From assembly GCA_963808615.1 (NCBI GenBank), contig CAWEGV010000012.1:62001-126000 (forward strand): a stretch of DNA of 64,000 nucleotides, written 5' to 3'. Under the pieces are notes generated by a model. It was not told the origin of the DNA and made no database searches. It worked only from the letters and a program-made list of their open reading frames with translations. The position numbers were made by a program, and so were the translations under genes. Numbering within the stretch: the first letter of the stretch is position 1; each line of letters starts with the position of its first letter. This document shows positions 37,008-46,380 of this stretch, piece after piece. Origin of the DNA: Palsa-504 sp963808615. Lineage in GTDB: Bacteria > Actinomycetota > Actinomycetes > Streptosporangiales > Streptosporangiaceae.

Positions 37008-38111
37008 ATGGTCCGCGTGCCTGGAGTCCGCGAGCAGTGGGGCCGCATCCTGGCGACGCTGATCAGGGCGACCGGCGACTGGGACCTGGCCGAGGAGTCC
37101 GCCCAGGACGCGTTCGCCCGCGCGCTGCGCACCTGACCGCGAGACGACATCCCGGACCGGCCCGGCGCATGGCTGACCACGGCGGCCCGCAACCGCGCGG
37201 TGGACGTGCTGCGGCGCCGGGCGAGCGAGGCCGCCAAGCTGCGGGAGGCCTACATGCTGTCGCCGCCGGGGGCGGAGTCGCGGGCCTTGGACGACGGCGG
37301 CATCGCAGACGATCGGCTGCGCCTGATCTTCACGTGCTGCCATCCCGCGCTGACCCTGGAGGCAAGCGTGGCGCTCACGCTGCGGACGCTGGCCGGCCTG
37401 ACCACGGCCCAGATCGCCCGCGCCTTCCTGGTTCCCGAGCCGACGATGGCCCAGCGGCTGGTCAGGGCCAAGCACAAGATCCGCAGCGCCCGGATCCCTT
37501 ACCGGGTGCCGCCCTCCGCCCTGCTGCCCGAACGCACCACGAGGGTGCTGGGCGTGCTGTACCTGCTGTTCAACGAGGGTTACAGTGCGACCTCGGGCGC
37601 GGACCTGCTCCGGCCGGATCTGTGCGCGGAGGCCATCCGGCTGGCGGGTGAACTGGTCACCCTCGAGGACCAGGACCGCGGCAGGTGGGACTCCGCCCAG
37701 ATCGAAGAGGGCCGCACGGTGCTCGAGTCCGCACCCGGCCGCGGGCAGCCCGGGCCGTACTAGCTGCAGGCCGCCATCGCCGCCTGCCACGCCTCCGCCG
37801 CACGCGCCGAGGACACCGACTGGGCGGAGATCGACCGGCTCTATTCGCTACTGGCCAGGTTGGTGCCCTCCCCGGTGGTAGAGCTGAACCGGGCCATCGC
37901 GATCGGCATGTCCGAAGGGCCGGCTGCGGGCCTCGCCCTAGCCGATGAATTTGCGGCCGGCGGGAAACTGGCCGGCTACCACCTGCTGCGGCGGCTCGGC
38001 CGGCCTGATGAGGCGGCGGATGCCTACCAGGACGCCCTCAGCCTTGCCCCGACCGGCGCCGAGCGCCGCTACCTTGAGCGCCGCCTAGCCGAGGCAACCG
38101 GCCAGGGCTGA
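37008..38111 (+). pseudogene. ECF sigma factor (DUF6596-type), two in-frame stop codons
   Basis: Sigma region 2: WGRILATLIRATGDWDLAEE and SAQDAFARALRT. An in-frame TGA (37134-37136) stands where Trp is expected before PRDDIPDRPGAWLTTAARNR. Region 4: LTTAQIARAFLVPEPTMAQR. The C-terminal DUF6596 domain includes VLGVLYLLFNEGYSATSGAD. A TAG (37761-37763) follows GQPGPY, where Gln is expected before LQAAIAACHA; then WAEIDRLYSLLARLVPSPVV and a TPR-like end. No frameshift, two nonsense changes. The start is uncertain. Confidence 0.85.
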
Positions 38112-38542
38112 GATCCGGGGCCACACCGCTTTGCCCCACCCGTCTCGCAACGGGGTGAGCAACCCGCTGTATCACCGGGTTCTGTAGGTGCCCGCCGCTA
38201 CCATCTGCGGCATGGCAGGTGACCGGGAAACGGCGGCCGCGCCGTGACAGCAGGCAGGGCACTGGTGCCTGGTGCCGGTGCCGCGGCCGCCGGGGCCGGT
38301 GGCATGACGCCGCCGTCGGCGAGGAGCCCGTGTTGCCATGGGGCCAGCTAACCGAGCGGAGCATGCCGACCGCAGCCCAGCCACGACACTCCGGGTCCAG
38401 AAGATCGCCGGCCTTAACCGCCTGCCCGCTAATCGCCGGGGTTCGCGCCGGAAGCTACCGAGAGCCCTCATGCTTTGCTCGTGGAGTAGAGCCGTGGTTC
38501 CTGACCTCGGCCTCGGGGTGGTGGCATGATGGCGGCGTGCCG
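38112..38542. other. no gene seen
   Basis: 431 bp between the sigma remnant and the DinB gene. A short plus frame at 38338-38529 has no recognisable content. The promoter of the DinB gene should be near its right end. Confidence 0.4.
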
Positions 38543-39121
38543 ATGAACACGCCGCCGGTCAGCAGCGAACGCGACGGTCTTGTCGCCTTTCTGGATCATC
38601 AGCGCCAAGCCGTACGCAACGCCTGCTTCGGGCTGAGCGAGGACCAGGCGCGCCTCACCCCGGCCGCCAGCGCGCTCAGCCTGGGCGGGCTGGTCAAACA
38701 CCTGGCGTATGGCGAGCGGGTTTGGCTGGCGCGGATCGAGCAGCGACCGGTGGCCGGTGACGACGACCCATCGGCGGCGATGGCCGGGTACATGGACGGC
38801 CTGAAGCTCGGCGCGGATCAGACATTGGCCGGCGTGCTCACGGACTACGAGGCCGCTTCTGCCGAGACCGATCGTGTCATCGGTGCCGTCGATGACTTGA
38901 GCCGGGCCGTGCCGCTCCCGGCCGCGCCGTGGCTTCCCGACCCGGACGGCTGCACCGTCCGGTGGGTGCTGCTGCACCTCATCGAGGAAACCGCCCGGCA
39001 CGCCGGCCACGCCGACATCATCCGGGAAGCTCTGGACGGCGGGCTGAGCGGTCCCTTGATGGCGGCAGCGGAGGGATGGCCGGACGAGGGGTGGATCAGA
39101 CCGTGGCGGGCACCGACCTAA
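38543..39121 (+). CDS. DinB family protein (DUF664)
   Basis: 192 residues, four-helix-bundle DinB-like fold. ERDGLVAFLDHQRQAVRNAC, LGGLVKHLAYGERVWLARIE (first metal His) and VRWVLLHLIEETARHAGHAD (the HxxEETxxHxGH motif) supply the three His ligands of the metal site. The last stretch GLSGPLMAAAEGWPDEGW is common in this subfamily. GTG 38537 is an alternative start. Some relatives are thiol transferases using mycothiol; the reaction here is unknown. Confidence 0.87.
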   Translation: MNTPPVSSERDGLVAFLDHQRQAVRNACFGLSEDQARLTPAASALSLGGLVKHLAYGERVWLARIEQRPVAGDDDPSAAMAGYMDGLKLGADQTLAGVLTDYEAASAETDRVIGAVDDLSRAVPLPAAPWLPDPDGCTVRWVLLHLIEETARHAGHADIIREALDGGLSGPLMAAAEGWPDEGWIRPWRAPT

Positions 39122-39464
39122 CCAGCCAATTGCCTGTCGCCGCGACGGACACCTCGGTTGGTTGCGCTTACGGGCGAAAGCACAACTTCACGTTGCGCTG
39201 CAAAGCCCGGGACACGCACGCGGCCAGTTCCGCTGAGGGCATCCCCATACCGGTGATCCGCGACGAGTTGTCCGTAAGGGGCGGTTATGTCAACCCGGGC
39301 GCTAGCCGCGCTGGCACCTGCAAGCAGCCTGCCGCGGCAAAGAAGGCGGTAGGCGCGCCGTGGGACAGCCGTCAGACGGCGCTTCACTTTCGCAACGGTC
39401 TGATCAGACGGCCCAGGTCGGCGCCCTTCTTGCCAGGCGCTGCACACTCGAGTGTGCTGGATGA
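39122..39464. other. no gene seen
   Basis: 343 bp without a supported gene, repeat or hairpin. Confidence 0.4.
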
Positions 39465-39806
39465 GTGAGCGAGCCACCAGACCGCAGCCGGCAGAAGAAG
39501 GCAGTCGAGCAGCTCGTGCTGTCCGTGACCCGCGCCATCCTCCTCGCCGCAGATGAACTGCCCTGGTGCGAGCACGGCCGCCCTGACGACGGGTTCGGGT
39601 ACTGGTGCTCGCTGCGGCCGGATGTGGTCATGTGCGCGTTCTGCTTTGGCGCCGCCCAGGCGATGGCGGCCGCGGAGGATTTCCGGTGCGGCGGCCCGGC
39701 GCCGGACAAGGACCGTGACGTCACCGTGGTCGCCAGGCCTGAGAACTGGCTGGGCGTGTACTTCTTCTTGTGCGCGCAGTGCTGCGCTGCAGACGCCGTC
39801 GGCTAG
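39465..39806 (+). CDS. small cysteine-rich hypothetical protein
   Basis: 113 residues with CEHGR, YWCSL, CAFCF, FRCGG and LCAQCCAADA, which could form one or two zinc sites. The N-terminal 35 residues are helical (KKAVEQLVLSVTRAILLAAD). The start is GTG; an overlapping ATG four bases upstream is out of frame. No family recognised. The Cys pairs and natural composition favour a real gene, but it is isolated. Confidence 0.55.
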   Translation: MSEPPDRSRQKKAVEQLVLSVTRAILLAADELPWCEHGRPDDGFGYWCSLRPDVVMCAFCFGAAQAMAAAEDFRCGGPAPDKDRDVTVVARPENWLGVYFFLCAQCCAADAVG

Positions 39807-40178
39807 CCCGTTGCGCGTACGGAAACAGGCCGCTGTCGGGCATGCAGGGACGCCCCGCTGTATGACAGATCCTGGCACCTGCAGCGATCCGACGGCAAGT
39901 GACGGTAACAGACTGTGACGAACAATTTGTGACTTATTCGTTGCTATGCGCGCATATCGCCGATTCCGGGCGGCTGAATGTTGTGCCGGCAGCCTGGGCG
40001 AGTGTGCGCAGATCAATCAGATAGGTCCGCCAGGTGACCAGCGTGGGATGTTGCTGGCCGTCCAATTGGGCGAGACTAGTACTCGCTCCGGCATGTGGTC
40101 CGTTGCAGAGCGGACTGACAGAAGACTTCGCGGAGACTCGGCGCCCGGCACTATGAGTGCCAGAGAAGGAGCATCACG
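39807..40178. other. no gene seen
   Basis: 372 bp. AT-rich patch ACAATTTGTGACTTATTCG near 39920-39940 could be part of a promoter for the SDR gene. A small plus frame (39946-40182) overlaps the leader and is not called. Confidence 0.4.
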
Positions 40179-41123
40179 ATGACGGAGCGGGATGATTCCC
40201 TGCGCGTAGTTTTCGGCGCGACGGGCGCCATCGGCAGCGCCGTCGTGACCGAGTTGGTGCACGCTGGCCGGGATGTCCGGGCGGTCAGCCGCGGCGGCCA
40301 GGCTCCCGATGGTGCGCAGGGCGTGGCGGCCGACGTGTCCGACCCGGCCCGGACGGCCCGCGCGGCGGCCGGCGCGTCTGTCATCTATCACTGCGCAAGC
40401 CCCCCGTATACCCAATGGCCCGAGCTGTTCCCGGCGCTGACACGCTCCATCCTGGATGCAGCCGAGTCCAGTGGCGCCAAGCTGGTCTTCGCCGACAACC
40501 TGTACGCCTACGGGCCAGTTGACGGGCCATTGCGCGAGGACCTGCCCGCCGTCGCGCATGGCCCCAAGGGCAAGATCCGGGTCGAGATGGCCGCACAGCT
40601 GCTCGCCGCGCACCGAAACGGCCAGGCACGGGTTGTGATAGGGCGAGCTTCTGACTATTACGGCCCGCACGGGACCGGCTCGACCGCTGGCGAGACGGTG
40701 TTCGGGCGGATCCTGGCCGGAAAGAAGCCGCAATGGACCGGACGTCTCGACCAGCCGCACACCTTTCACTACCTGCCTGACATCGCCCGCGGACTGCTGG
40801 TTCTCGCTGACCGGCGGGAAGCAGACGGGCAGGTCTGGCATCTTCCAGCGGCTGCGCCGCTGACCGCCCAGCAGTTCTTCGACATGATCGCCAAGGCCGC
40901 CGGGCAGCCGGTACCGGTCCACGCAAGCATCGCCAGCCCAGCACTGCTCGCGGTCGCGGGCATCTTCTCGCCACTGCTCCGGGAGATGCGCGAGACGACT
41001 TACCAGTTCCGCGCGCCCTTCGTCATCGACGCCAGCAAATTCGAAGCCGCCTTCGGCCACCTGGAACCCACCCCGCACCGCGACGCGGTCCAGCGGACCG
41101 TCGCCTGGTACCGGTCCCGCTGA
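40179..41123 (+). CDS. NAD-dependent epimerase/dehydratase (extended SDR)
   Basis: 314 residues. VVFGATGAIGSAVVTELVHA is the Rossmann nucleotide loop; VIYHCASPPYTQWPELF and LVFADNLYAYGPVDGP cover the active site with the atypical YAYGP (Tyr of YxxxK replaced in context, Lys in GKIRVEMA). HTFHYLPDIARGLLVLADR is the late substrate-domain helix. The ATG has AGAAGGAG about 7 bases upstream. Likely acts on a nucleotide sugar or similar carbonyl substrate. Monocistronic. Confidence 0.87.
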   Translation: MTERDDSLRVVFGATGAIGSAVVTELVHAGRDVRAVSRGGQAPDGAQGVAADVSDPARTARAAAGASVIYHCASPPYTQWPELFPALTRSILDAAESSGAKLVFADNLYAYGPVDGPLREDLPAVAHGPKGKIRVEMAAQLLAAHRNGQARVVIGRASDYYGPHGTGSTAGETVFGRILAGKKPQWTGRLDQPHTFHYLPDIARGLLVLADRREADGQVWHLPAAAPLTAQQFFDMIAKAAGQPVPVHASIASPALLAVAGIFSPLLREMRETTYQFRAPFVIDASKFEAAFGHLEPTPHRDAVQRTVAWYRSR

Positions 41124-41395
41124 CCGCAGGCCACCGCGCGCAGCAGGCGATCAGCGTCGATTGCGCCCACTGCGGCTCCGACCCGCATGCACCTCATGCG
41201 CACAGGATTCCCAGATCTGCACAGCCTCTGTCTTGATCGGCGCCAAGCCGGTGGCCGCGCAGATCGGCGGATATCGCGCCACCGCATTCGGCGACCGTGT
41301 ACGTTCCGTGATGGATTGGCCATCTTCATGCCGAGGCCGCGAACCACGGTACTCGCCCCGTACTAGCGCTCACCGCAGCGCGGCCGGCCCGACGT

Positions 41396-42715
41396 TCACA
41401 TGTGGCCGGAGCGCCTCGCTCGCAGCTCGCTGGCCAGTAGCTCCGCGGCGCGCTGGTCTGCGGGGCGGGTCCGGTGGGCGTATACCTTGAGCGTCATCGC
41501 TCCGCCGCCCGCGTGGCCCAGGCGGCCCGCCGCGGTGCGCAGGTCAATCCCGGCCGCGAGCATCTGGGTGGCGTTGTAGTGCCGCAGGCTCCGCAGCGTG
41601 CAGTCCACCCCCGCCGCGGCGCGGACCCGCTGGAACCAGTGGGTCACGGTATCGGGCGGCCACGGCTGCTCGCCGAAGCCGTCGCTGGAGAAGACGTACC
41701 CGTCGGCCGGGAGCATCCCGCCGGCCTGCCCGGCCCGCTTGGCGCACAGCTGCCGGTACCCGGCGAGCAGCTCGACGGTGGCCGGGTCGAGGGCCAGGCG
41801 GCGGCGCTGATGCGTCTTGGTCGGCTTGATGACCTTCTGGCCGCCGCGGATCGCGTAGGCGCGCTCGATGAGCAGGTCCTGCCGGGCGAAGTCGATGTCG
41901 GTCCACCGGATCGCGCACAGCTCCCCGCGCCGCGTCCCGGTGACCAGCAGCAGCCACAGCCACAGCGCCAGGTCGGGCCGGTATGCCTCGGCGGCCTCCA
42001 GCAGCCGCACCGCGTCCTGCGGCGTCGGCGGGTCCCGGTCATCGCGGGCGGGCCTGGGGCGGGTGGCCAGGTCCGCGGGGTTGCGGTCCATCCACCGCCA
42101 CTTGACCGCGACGGCGAACGCCCGGTGCAAGATCGCATGGATCTGGTGGATCGCCGACGCCGAGGCGCCCTGGCACCGGTGGGGCACGCAGCGCTGGTCG
42201 CACTCGTGGTCCGGCTCGCCGTCGGGCCGGCGCCTGCGCTGGCCGGCCGGCCGGTGGTCCACCAGGCCCGGCCGGCCCCCGCACAGCCTGCGGCACCGGC
42301 GCAGCTGGGCGTACAGCTCGTCGAGCACCTCGACCCGGTCCTGGACCTCGCGCAGCTGCAGCCCGCCCAGCACCGGGCGGATGACCCGCTCGATGTAGCT
42401 CTCGTAGTTCACCGTGGTGATCAGCTCGAGCTCGGCGACGCTCAGCCAGCGGTCGATCAGGTCGCTGACGGTGGCCCGGGCCTGCGGGGCACGGCCCTTG
42501 GTGATCTGCTCGATCAGCGCGGACCGGCGGCGCTCGGCCTCTTCTTCGGTGCTGGCGGAGTCATAGGCGTACCGGTAACGCTTCGTGATCGGGTCCCGGC
42601 CGACCGGGACGGCGATCTCGTACCGGTTCCCGTGCCGGCGGATGTGCCCTCGGGGTGTTCTCACGGGATCCAGACTCAGCCCATTGGCAGGTTTATTGGC
42701 AAAGGTGGCGGCCAA
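41396..42715 (-). CDS. tyrosine recombinase (phage/ICE-type integrase)
   Basis: 439 residues. An AP2-like arm-binding N-terminus (GHIRRHGNRYEIAVPVGRDP) and a core-binding domain are followed by the catalytic residues: Arg in TGTRRGELCA, Lys in KPTKTHQRR, HxxR in LRSLRHYNATQM, His in AGRLGHAG and Tyr in KVYAHRT. A Cys/His-rich insert (CDQRCVPHRCQG) lies in the core-binding part. The gene starts 81 bp from the 3' end of tRNA-Arg, the classic position beside an att site. Confidence 0.93.
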   Translation of the reverse strand: MAATFANKPANGLSLDPVRTPRGHIRRHGNRYEIAVPVGRDPITKRYRYAYDSASTEEEAERRRSALIEQITKGRAPQARATVSDLIDRWLSVAELELITTVNYESYIERVIRPVLGGLQLREVQDRVEVLDELYAQLRRCRRLCGGRPGLVDHRPAGQRRRRPDGEPDHECDQRCVPHRCQGASASAIHQIHAILHRAFAVAVKWRWMDRNPADLATRPRPARDDRDPPTPQDAVRLLEAAEAYRPDLALWLWLLLVTGTRRGELCAIRWTDIDFARQDLLIERAYAIRGGQKVIKPTKTHQRRRLALDPATVELLAGYRQLCAKRAGQAGGMLPADGYVFSSDGFGEQPWPPDTVTHWFQRVRAAAGVDCTLRSLRHYNATQMLAAGIDLRTAAGRLGHAGGGAMTLKVYAHRTRPADQRAAELLASELRARRSGHM

Positions 42716-42795
42716 GATCCTCGCGGGGCACGCCTACGTTGCCACAAGGTACAAAGGAAGCGCAGTTCAGGGTGGTGATCCGAACTAATCACTGG

Positions 42796-42871
42796 TGGCG
42801 CGCTCGACAGGAATCGAACCTGCAACCTTCTGATCCGTAGTCAGATGCTCTATCCGTTGAGCTACGAGCGC
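42796..42871 (-). tRNA. tRNA-Arg (ACG)
   Basis: The complement strand folds as a cloverleaf: acceptor GCGCTCG/CGAGCGC (7 bp), D stem GCTC/GAGC, anticodon stem TCTGA/TCAGA with loop CTACGGA (anticodon ACG, read as Arg CGN), T arm GCAGG TTCGATT CCTGT. Discriminator G at 42799 and encoded CCA at 42796-42798. Its 3' half is the probable attachment site of the adjacent integrase. Confidence 0.95.
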
Positions 42872-43093
42872 TGATGCCTCGCCAGTTTACGACACTCCGG
42901 ATGCAGGCGGTGCCGGTCGCCACAGCCGAGCGCGATCATGGCCCTCGCCTGGGCCCAGGTGCAGACGGCGGAGATTTCGCCCAAATGTGCTCGCATTCGC
43001 GACTAATCAGGCAATATCAGTTATGGGTGGCGAGCTATTGTGCTTGCCGTGACGGATGTGCCGCAATGCCATGCCGCGGTTGAGGGAGTGAAG

Positions 43094-44270
43094 GTGGACG
43101 AGCACACCCGCCACCCGGTGCCGCCCGGCACTGTACTGAACGCCAGCAGGCCAGCGGTTCCCGTCCCGAGGGAGCCATCGTGGGGCCGGGTCCTGGTCAC
43201 CACGATCAAGGTCTGGGTGGCGTGGCGGCTGCGCTCTCTTGGCTTCGGGCCGCAAGGTGCCTCGGGACGATCCGGCCGGGCGCCCTTCGGCCGGCCTGCG
43301 AGCCGGCTGACCACCTCGCGCTGGCATCTGGCCGCTCTGGCCCTGGCGCTGGCCGTCATCGCGGTCATTACCTTGCAGTTCACCGACGTCTTCACCGGAA
43401 CTGGCGCCCCGGCCGCCCGCGCACTCTCCACGGGCAGCCCCGCAGCACGCACCCCCGGCCGTCAGCCACCATCCCCGTCCCTGGCCGCGGTGGCGCAGGC
43501 CCAGGCCGCCGCCTGGATGCGAGCCAGGTAAACGCCGACGCGATCATCGCCTGCGATCCCGCTATCTGCGCGGCGCTGCAGGCGCAGGGCGTCACCGCAG
43601 GGCGGCTGATGCCGCTGCAGGCCGCGGCGGCTGATCCGCACGGCGCCACCGTGATGGTGACGTCTAGCTCGGCCGACAGTCAGCTCGCCAGCACGTACGC
43701 CCCGGCGGTGATCGCGATCTTCGGGTCGGGAAACGCCCGGATCGCCGTCCGCGCGACCGAGCCCGGCGGACCGGCCGGATACGAGTCCGCGCTGCGAGCC
43801 GATCTCGCGGCGCGCAAGAGCGCGGGTGCGCAGCTGCTCAAGAACTCGCGCATCCGGTTCACCGCGCAGGACGCCGCGCAGCTCAGAGCGGGCGCGGTGG
43901 ATTCCGGCTCCTGGCCACGCTCGCGGCGCTGGCGTCCCAGTACGCGTTCCGGGTGGCTTCGTTCGTCGATACTTCCCCCGGCGTCCAGGTCCTGTTCCGG
44001 GACATGACCATCAAGCCGGAAGGCACCCGGGACGCTACCGCCGAACTTGCGGCGGTCATGGCCCTGGTCAACGAGCAGCACCCCCCGTATTTGCCGGCCC
44101 ACGCAACGATCATCCACACGCCAGCCGGCCAGGCCGCGCTGCGCATCGGGTTCGCCTCTCCGAGCCCGCTCGGGCTGCTCACGGCGGTCCTGACAGCTGA
44201 CTCACAGCCTGCAGCGCACTCGATTCTCGCTGCCATGCACTCGAACGGAGGGGGCGTGCCGGCCGCCTGA
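43094..44270 (+). pseudogene. membrane-anchored hypothetical protein, two frameshifts
   Basis: The first frame has a cytoplasmic start (VDEHTRHPVPPGTVL) and one transmembrane helix (WHLAALALALAVIAVITLQF). After a missing G near 43525 it continues as SQVNADAIIACDPAICAALQ and APAVIAIFGSGNARIAVRAT. After a missing C near 43908 the third part reads LLATLAALASQYAFRVASFV up to PSPLGLLTAVLTADSQ. Repaired, it is an extracytoplasmic protein of about 390 residues seen in actinomycetes beside cell-surface genes; function unknown. It lies outside the presumed tRNA island. Confidence 0.75.
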
Positions 44271-44368
44271 TCCTGGCAGCGCGCCGGAGCACGGTCCGGA
44301 GGCCCCCGGACGGACTATCACCCATGCGCGGCGTTTCTCCTGGCTAGAGCGGTGTCCGTGTCGTTAGC

Positions 44369-46345
44369 ATGACTGCCGGTAAGGGTCATATCGACATCTA
44401 TCCGACAGGACGGGACACGACGACGAACACGCCCAGACGACGCGCGCCCGGCCTGGATGGAGTGCGGGCGCTAGCCGTGCTTGCCGTCATGGGCTTCCAT
44501 GCGGGCGCTTCGGAATTGTCGGGCGGCTTCCTGGGTGTCGACATCTTCTTCGTGCTCAGCGGATTCCTGATCACTGACCTGCTGGCCGTTCAGTACGACC
44601 GGATCGGCCGGGTGGACCTGAGGCGCTTCTATGGCAGGCGGGCCAGACGGCTGCTGCCCGCGCTGGTGGTGATGCTGGTCATCGTCACCGCAGCGGCGAC
44701 CGTGATCGAGCCGGCCCAGGAAGCCCAGATGCGCCTGGCGCTGCTGGCCGCGGTCACCTACACCAGCAACTGGTACCAGATCCTCCACCACGTGTCGTAC
44801 TTCGCGCAGCTGGGGCTGTTCAGGTCGCCGCCGCCGCTCGATCATCTGTGGTCGCTGGCCATCGAGGAACAGTTCTACCTGATCTGGCCGCTTATCTTGT
44901 GGTTCGGAATTCTCAGACTTAACGGACGGCGTGCACGCGTCACGGCCACGCTGATCCTCGCGGCGATGTCGGCGGCGGCCATGGGGTTCCTGTACGCGCC
45001 AGGTGATCCGTCTCTGGTTTATTACGGCACAGACACGCACGCCTCGGCACTGCTCATCGGTGCCGCCATGGGGCTAGCCTTCCCGCTGGAGACGCTGGCC
45101 TCGGCCTCGGCTGCGCAGGTGAAGCGCCTGGACGCAGCGGGGGTAGCGGGGCTTGTGGTGCTGGCCTGGGCTACGGGGCATTTCTCCGGCAGCGATCCGG
45201 CTGTCTACCCGGTGGGCCTCATCCTCGCCGCGATCGGTGCCGCAGGCCTGGTCATCGCGGCCGCGACCAGCGGCGTCATTGCCTCGATGACCAGCCTTTC
45301 CCCGCTGCGGTGGCTGGGGGTCCGCTCCTACGGGGTTTACCTGTGGCACTGGCCGGTGATCGCGCTCGCGGGCGCGATCACCGGTTACGGCCCCACCTCG
45401 CCGCGGATGTGGCTCATTGAGGCTGGCGTGACGATCGCGCTGGCCACCGTGTCCTGGCAGTTCATCGAGGCACCTATCCTCCAGGACGGCTTCCGGGCCA
45501 CATTGCGTCGATGGTGTTCGCTGGTCGCCGAGGCCATGCGGCCCGCGGATCCGCGTCGGCGTGTGACGTCCATGGCCGTGTCCGCGGTCGCGATAGCCGC
45601 GGTCGCCGTGGCCGCCTACGGCATCGGCAGACCGCCGCCCGCCTCGGCCCCGTCCGGGCTGCTCCAGCAGGTCGCCGAGGGCCAGCAGATCAGTGCGGCA
45701 TCCCGAGCCAGCCAGCCAGCGGATCCCGCGCCGGCCATCACCGCTCCGTCATCGCCTACGCCCGCGCCCTCCGCCACGTGCGGCTCCGATCCGCCGCCCA
45801 AGGTCCGCGGCAGGCAGGTGACGGCCGTGGGCGACTCGGTCATGGTCGCCTCGGCCGCTGCACTGGAGGCGGCCATGCCCGGCATCTACATCGACGCGCA
45901 GGTCAGCCGGCCGATGATGACCGGACTGACCATTATCCAGGACCTGGCCGCCAGCGGCCTGCTGCGCCATTACGTGGTCGTCGGCCTCGGCACCAACGGC
46001 CCCGTCAGCGCCGCTCAGATACGTGAGCTGCGCCGGCTGATCGGGCCGCACCGGGATCTGATCCTCATCAACACGTTCGGCCCCATGACGTGGGAGTCGG
46101 AGGTCAACACCGTGCTCAACTCCGCCGCCAGGCGCTACGCCCGGGTCAAGCTCGCGGACTGGCAGCAGGCCATCGCGAAGCACGCCTCCCTGCTCTGGCC
46201 GGACGGGATCCACCCGAAGCCCTCGGGCGCCAAGATCTACGCGCGGGTCGTGCTCGCGGCAATCCGGGCCGAGATGGCTCCCGCCCCGGCAGCGGCATGC
46301 TCGCAGCCGACCAGCATCCCGACGGCGAGGGTCCGCAGCAACTGA
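44369..46345 (+). CDS. acyltransferase family 3 with C-terminal SGNH domain
   Basis: 658 residues, OafA/YrhL-type membrane O-acyltransferase. Acyl-transfer motifs: LDGVRALAVLAVMGFHAG, FFVLSGFLIT, RRARRLLPAL and HLWSLAIEEQFYLIWP. About ten membrane helices run to residue 420. A linker rich in Ala/Pro/Ser leads to an SGNH hydrolase-like domain from about 485 (AVGDSVM with Ser, GLGTNGP with Asn, WPDGIHPKPSG with Asp/His). Such fusions acetylate cell-envelope polymers. It follows the broken membrane protein gene by 98 bp. Confidence 0.92.
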   Translation: MTAGKGHIDIYPTGRDTTTNTPRRRAPGLDGVRALAVLAVMGFHAGASELSGGFLGVDIFFVLSGFLITDLLAVQYDRIGRVDLRRFYGRRARRLLPALVVMLVIVTAAATVIEPAQEAQMRLALLAAVTYTSNWYQILHHVSYFAQLGLFRSPPPLDHLWSLAIEEQFYLIWPLILWFGILRLNGRRARVTATLILAAMSAAAMGFLYAPGDPSLVYYGTDTHASALLIGAAMGLAFPLETLASASAAQVKRLDAAGVAGLVVLAWATGHFSGSDPAVYPVGLILAAIGAAGLVIAAATSGVIASMTSLSPLRWLGVRSYGVYLWHWPVIALAGAITGYGPTSPRMWLIEAGVTIALATVSWQFIEAPILQDGFRATLRRWCSLVAEAMRPADPRRRVTSMAVSAVAIAAVAVAAYGIGRPPPASAPSGLLQQVAEGQQISAASRASQPADPAPAITAPSSPTPAPSATCGSDPPPKVRGRQVTAVGDSVMVASAAALEAAMPGIYIDAQVSRPMMTGLTIIQDLAASGLLRHYVVVGLGTNGPVSAAQIRELRRLIGPHRDLILINTFGPMTWESEVNTVLNSAARRYARVKLADWQQAIAKHASLLWPDGIHPKPSGAKIYARVVLAAIRAEMAPAPAAACSQPTSIPTARVRSN

Positions 46346-46380
46346 GATGCCGGCAGCGGTTGAGATTGGTACTTGACGGC

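Noticed and set aside
5725..37763. Genome-wide amber or opal recoding to explain in-frame TAG and TGA codons
   Set aside because: TAG and TGA are used as normal stops by intact genes (for example the MBL gene ends in TAG, rpsR and ino1 in TGA), and broken genes also have frameshifts. Decay or error is simpler.
42655..42840. Open frame ending WWRARQESNLQPSDP
   Set aside because: This is the well-known false translation across a tRNA gene; the tRNA-Arg on the other strand explains it.
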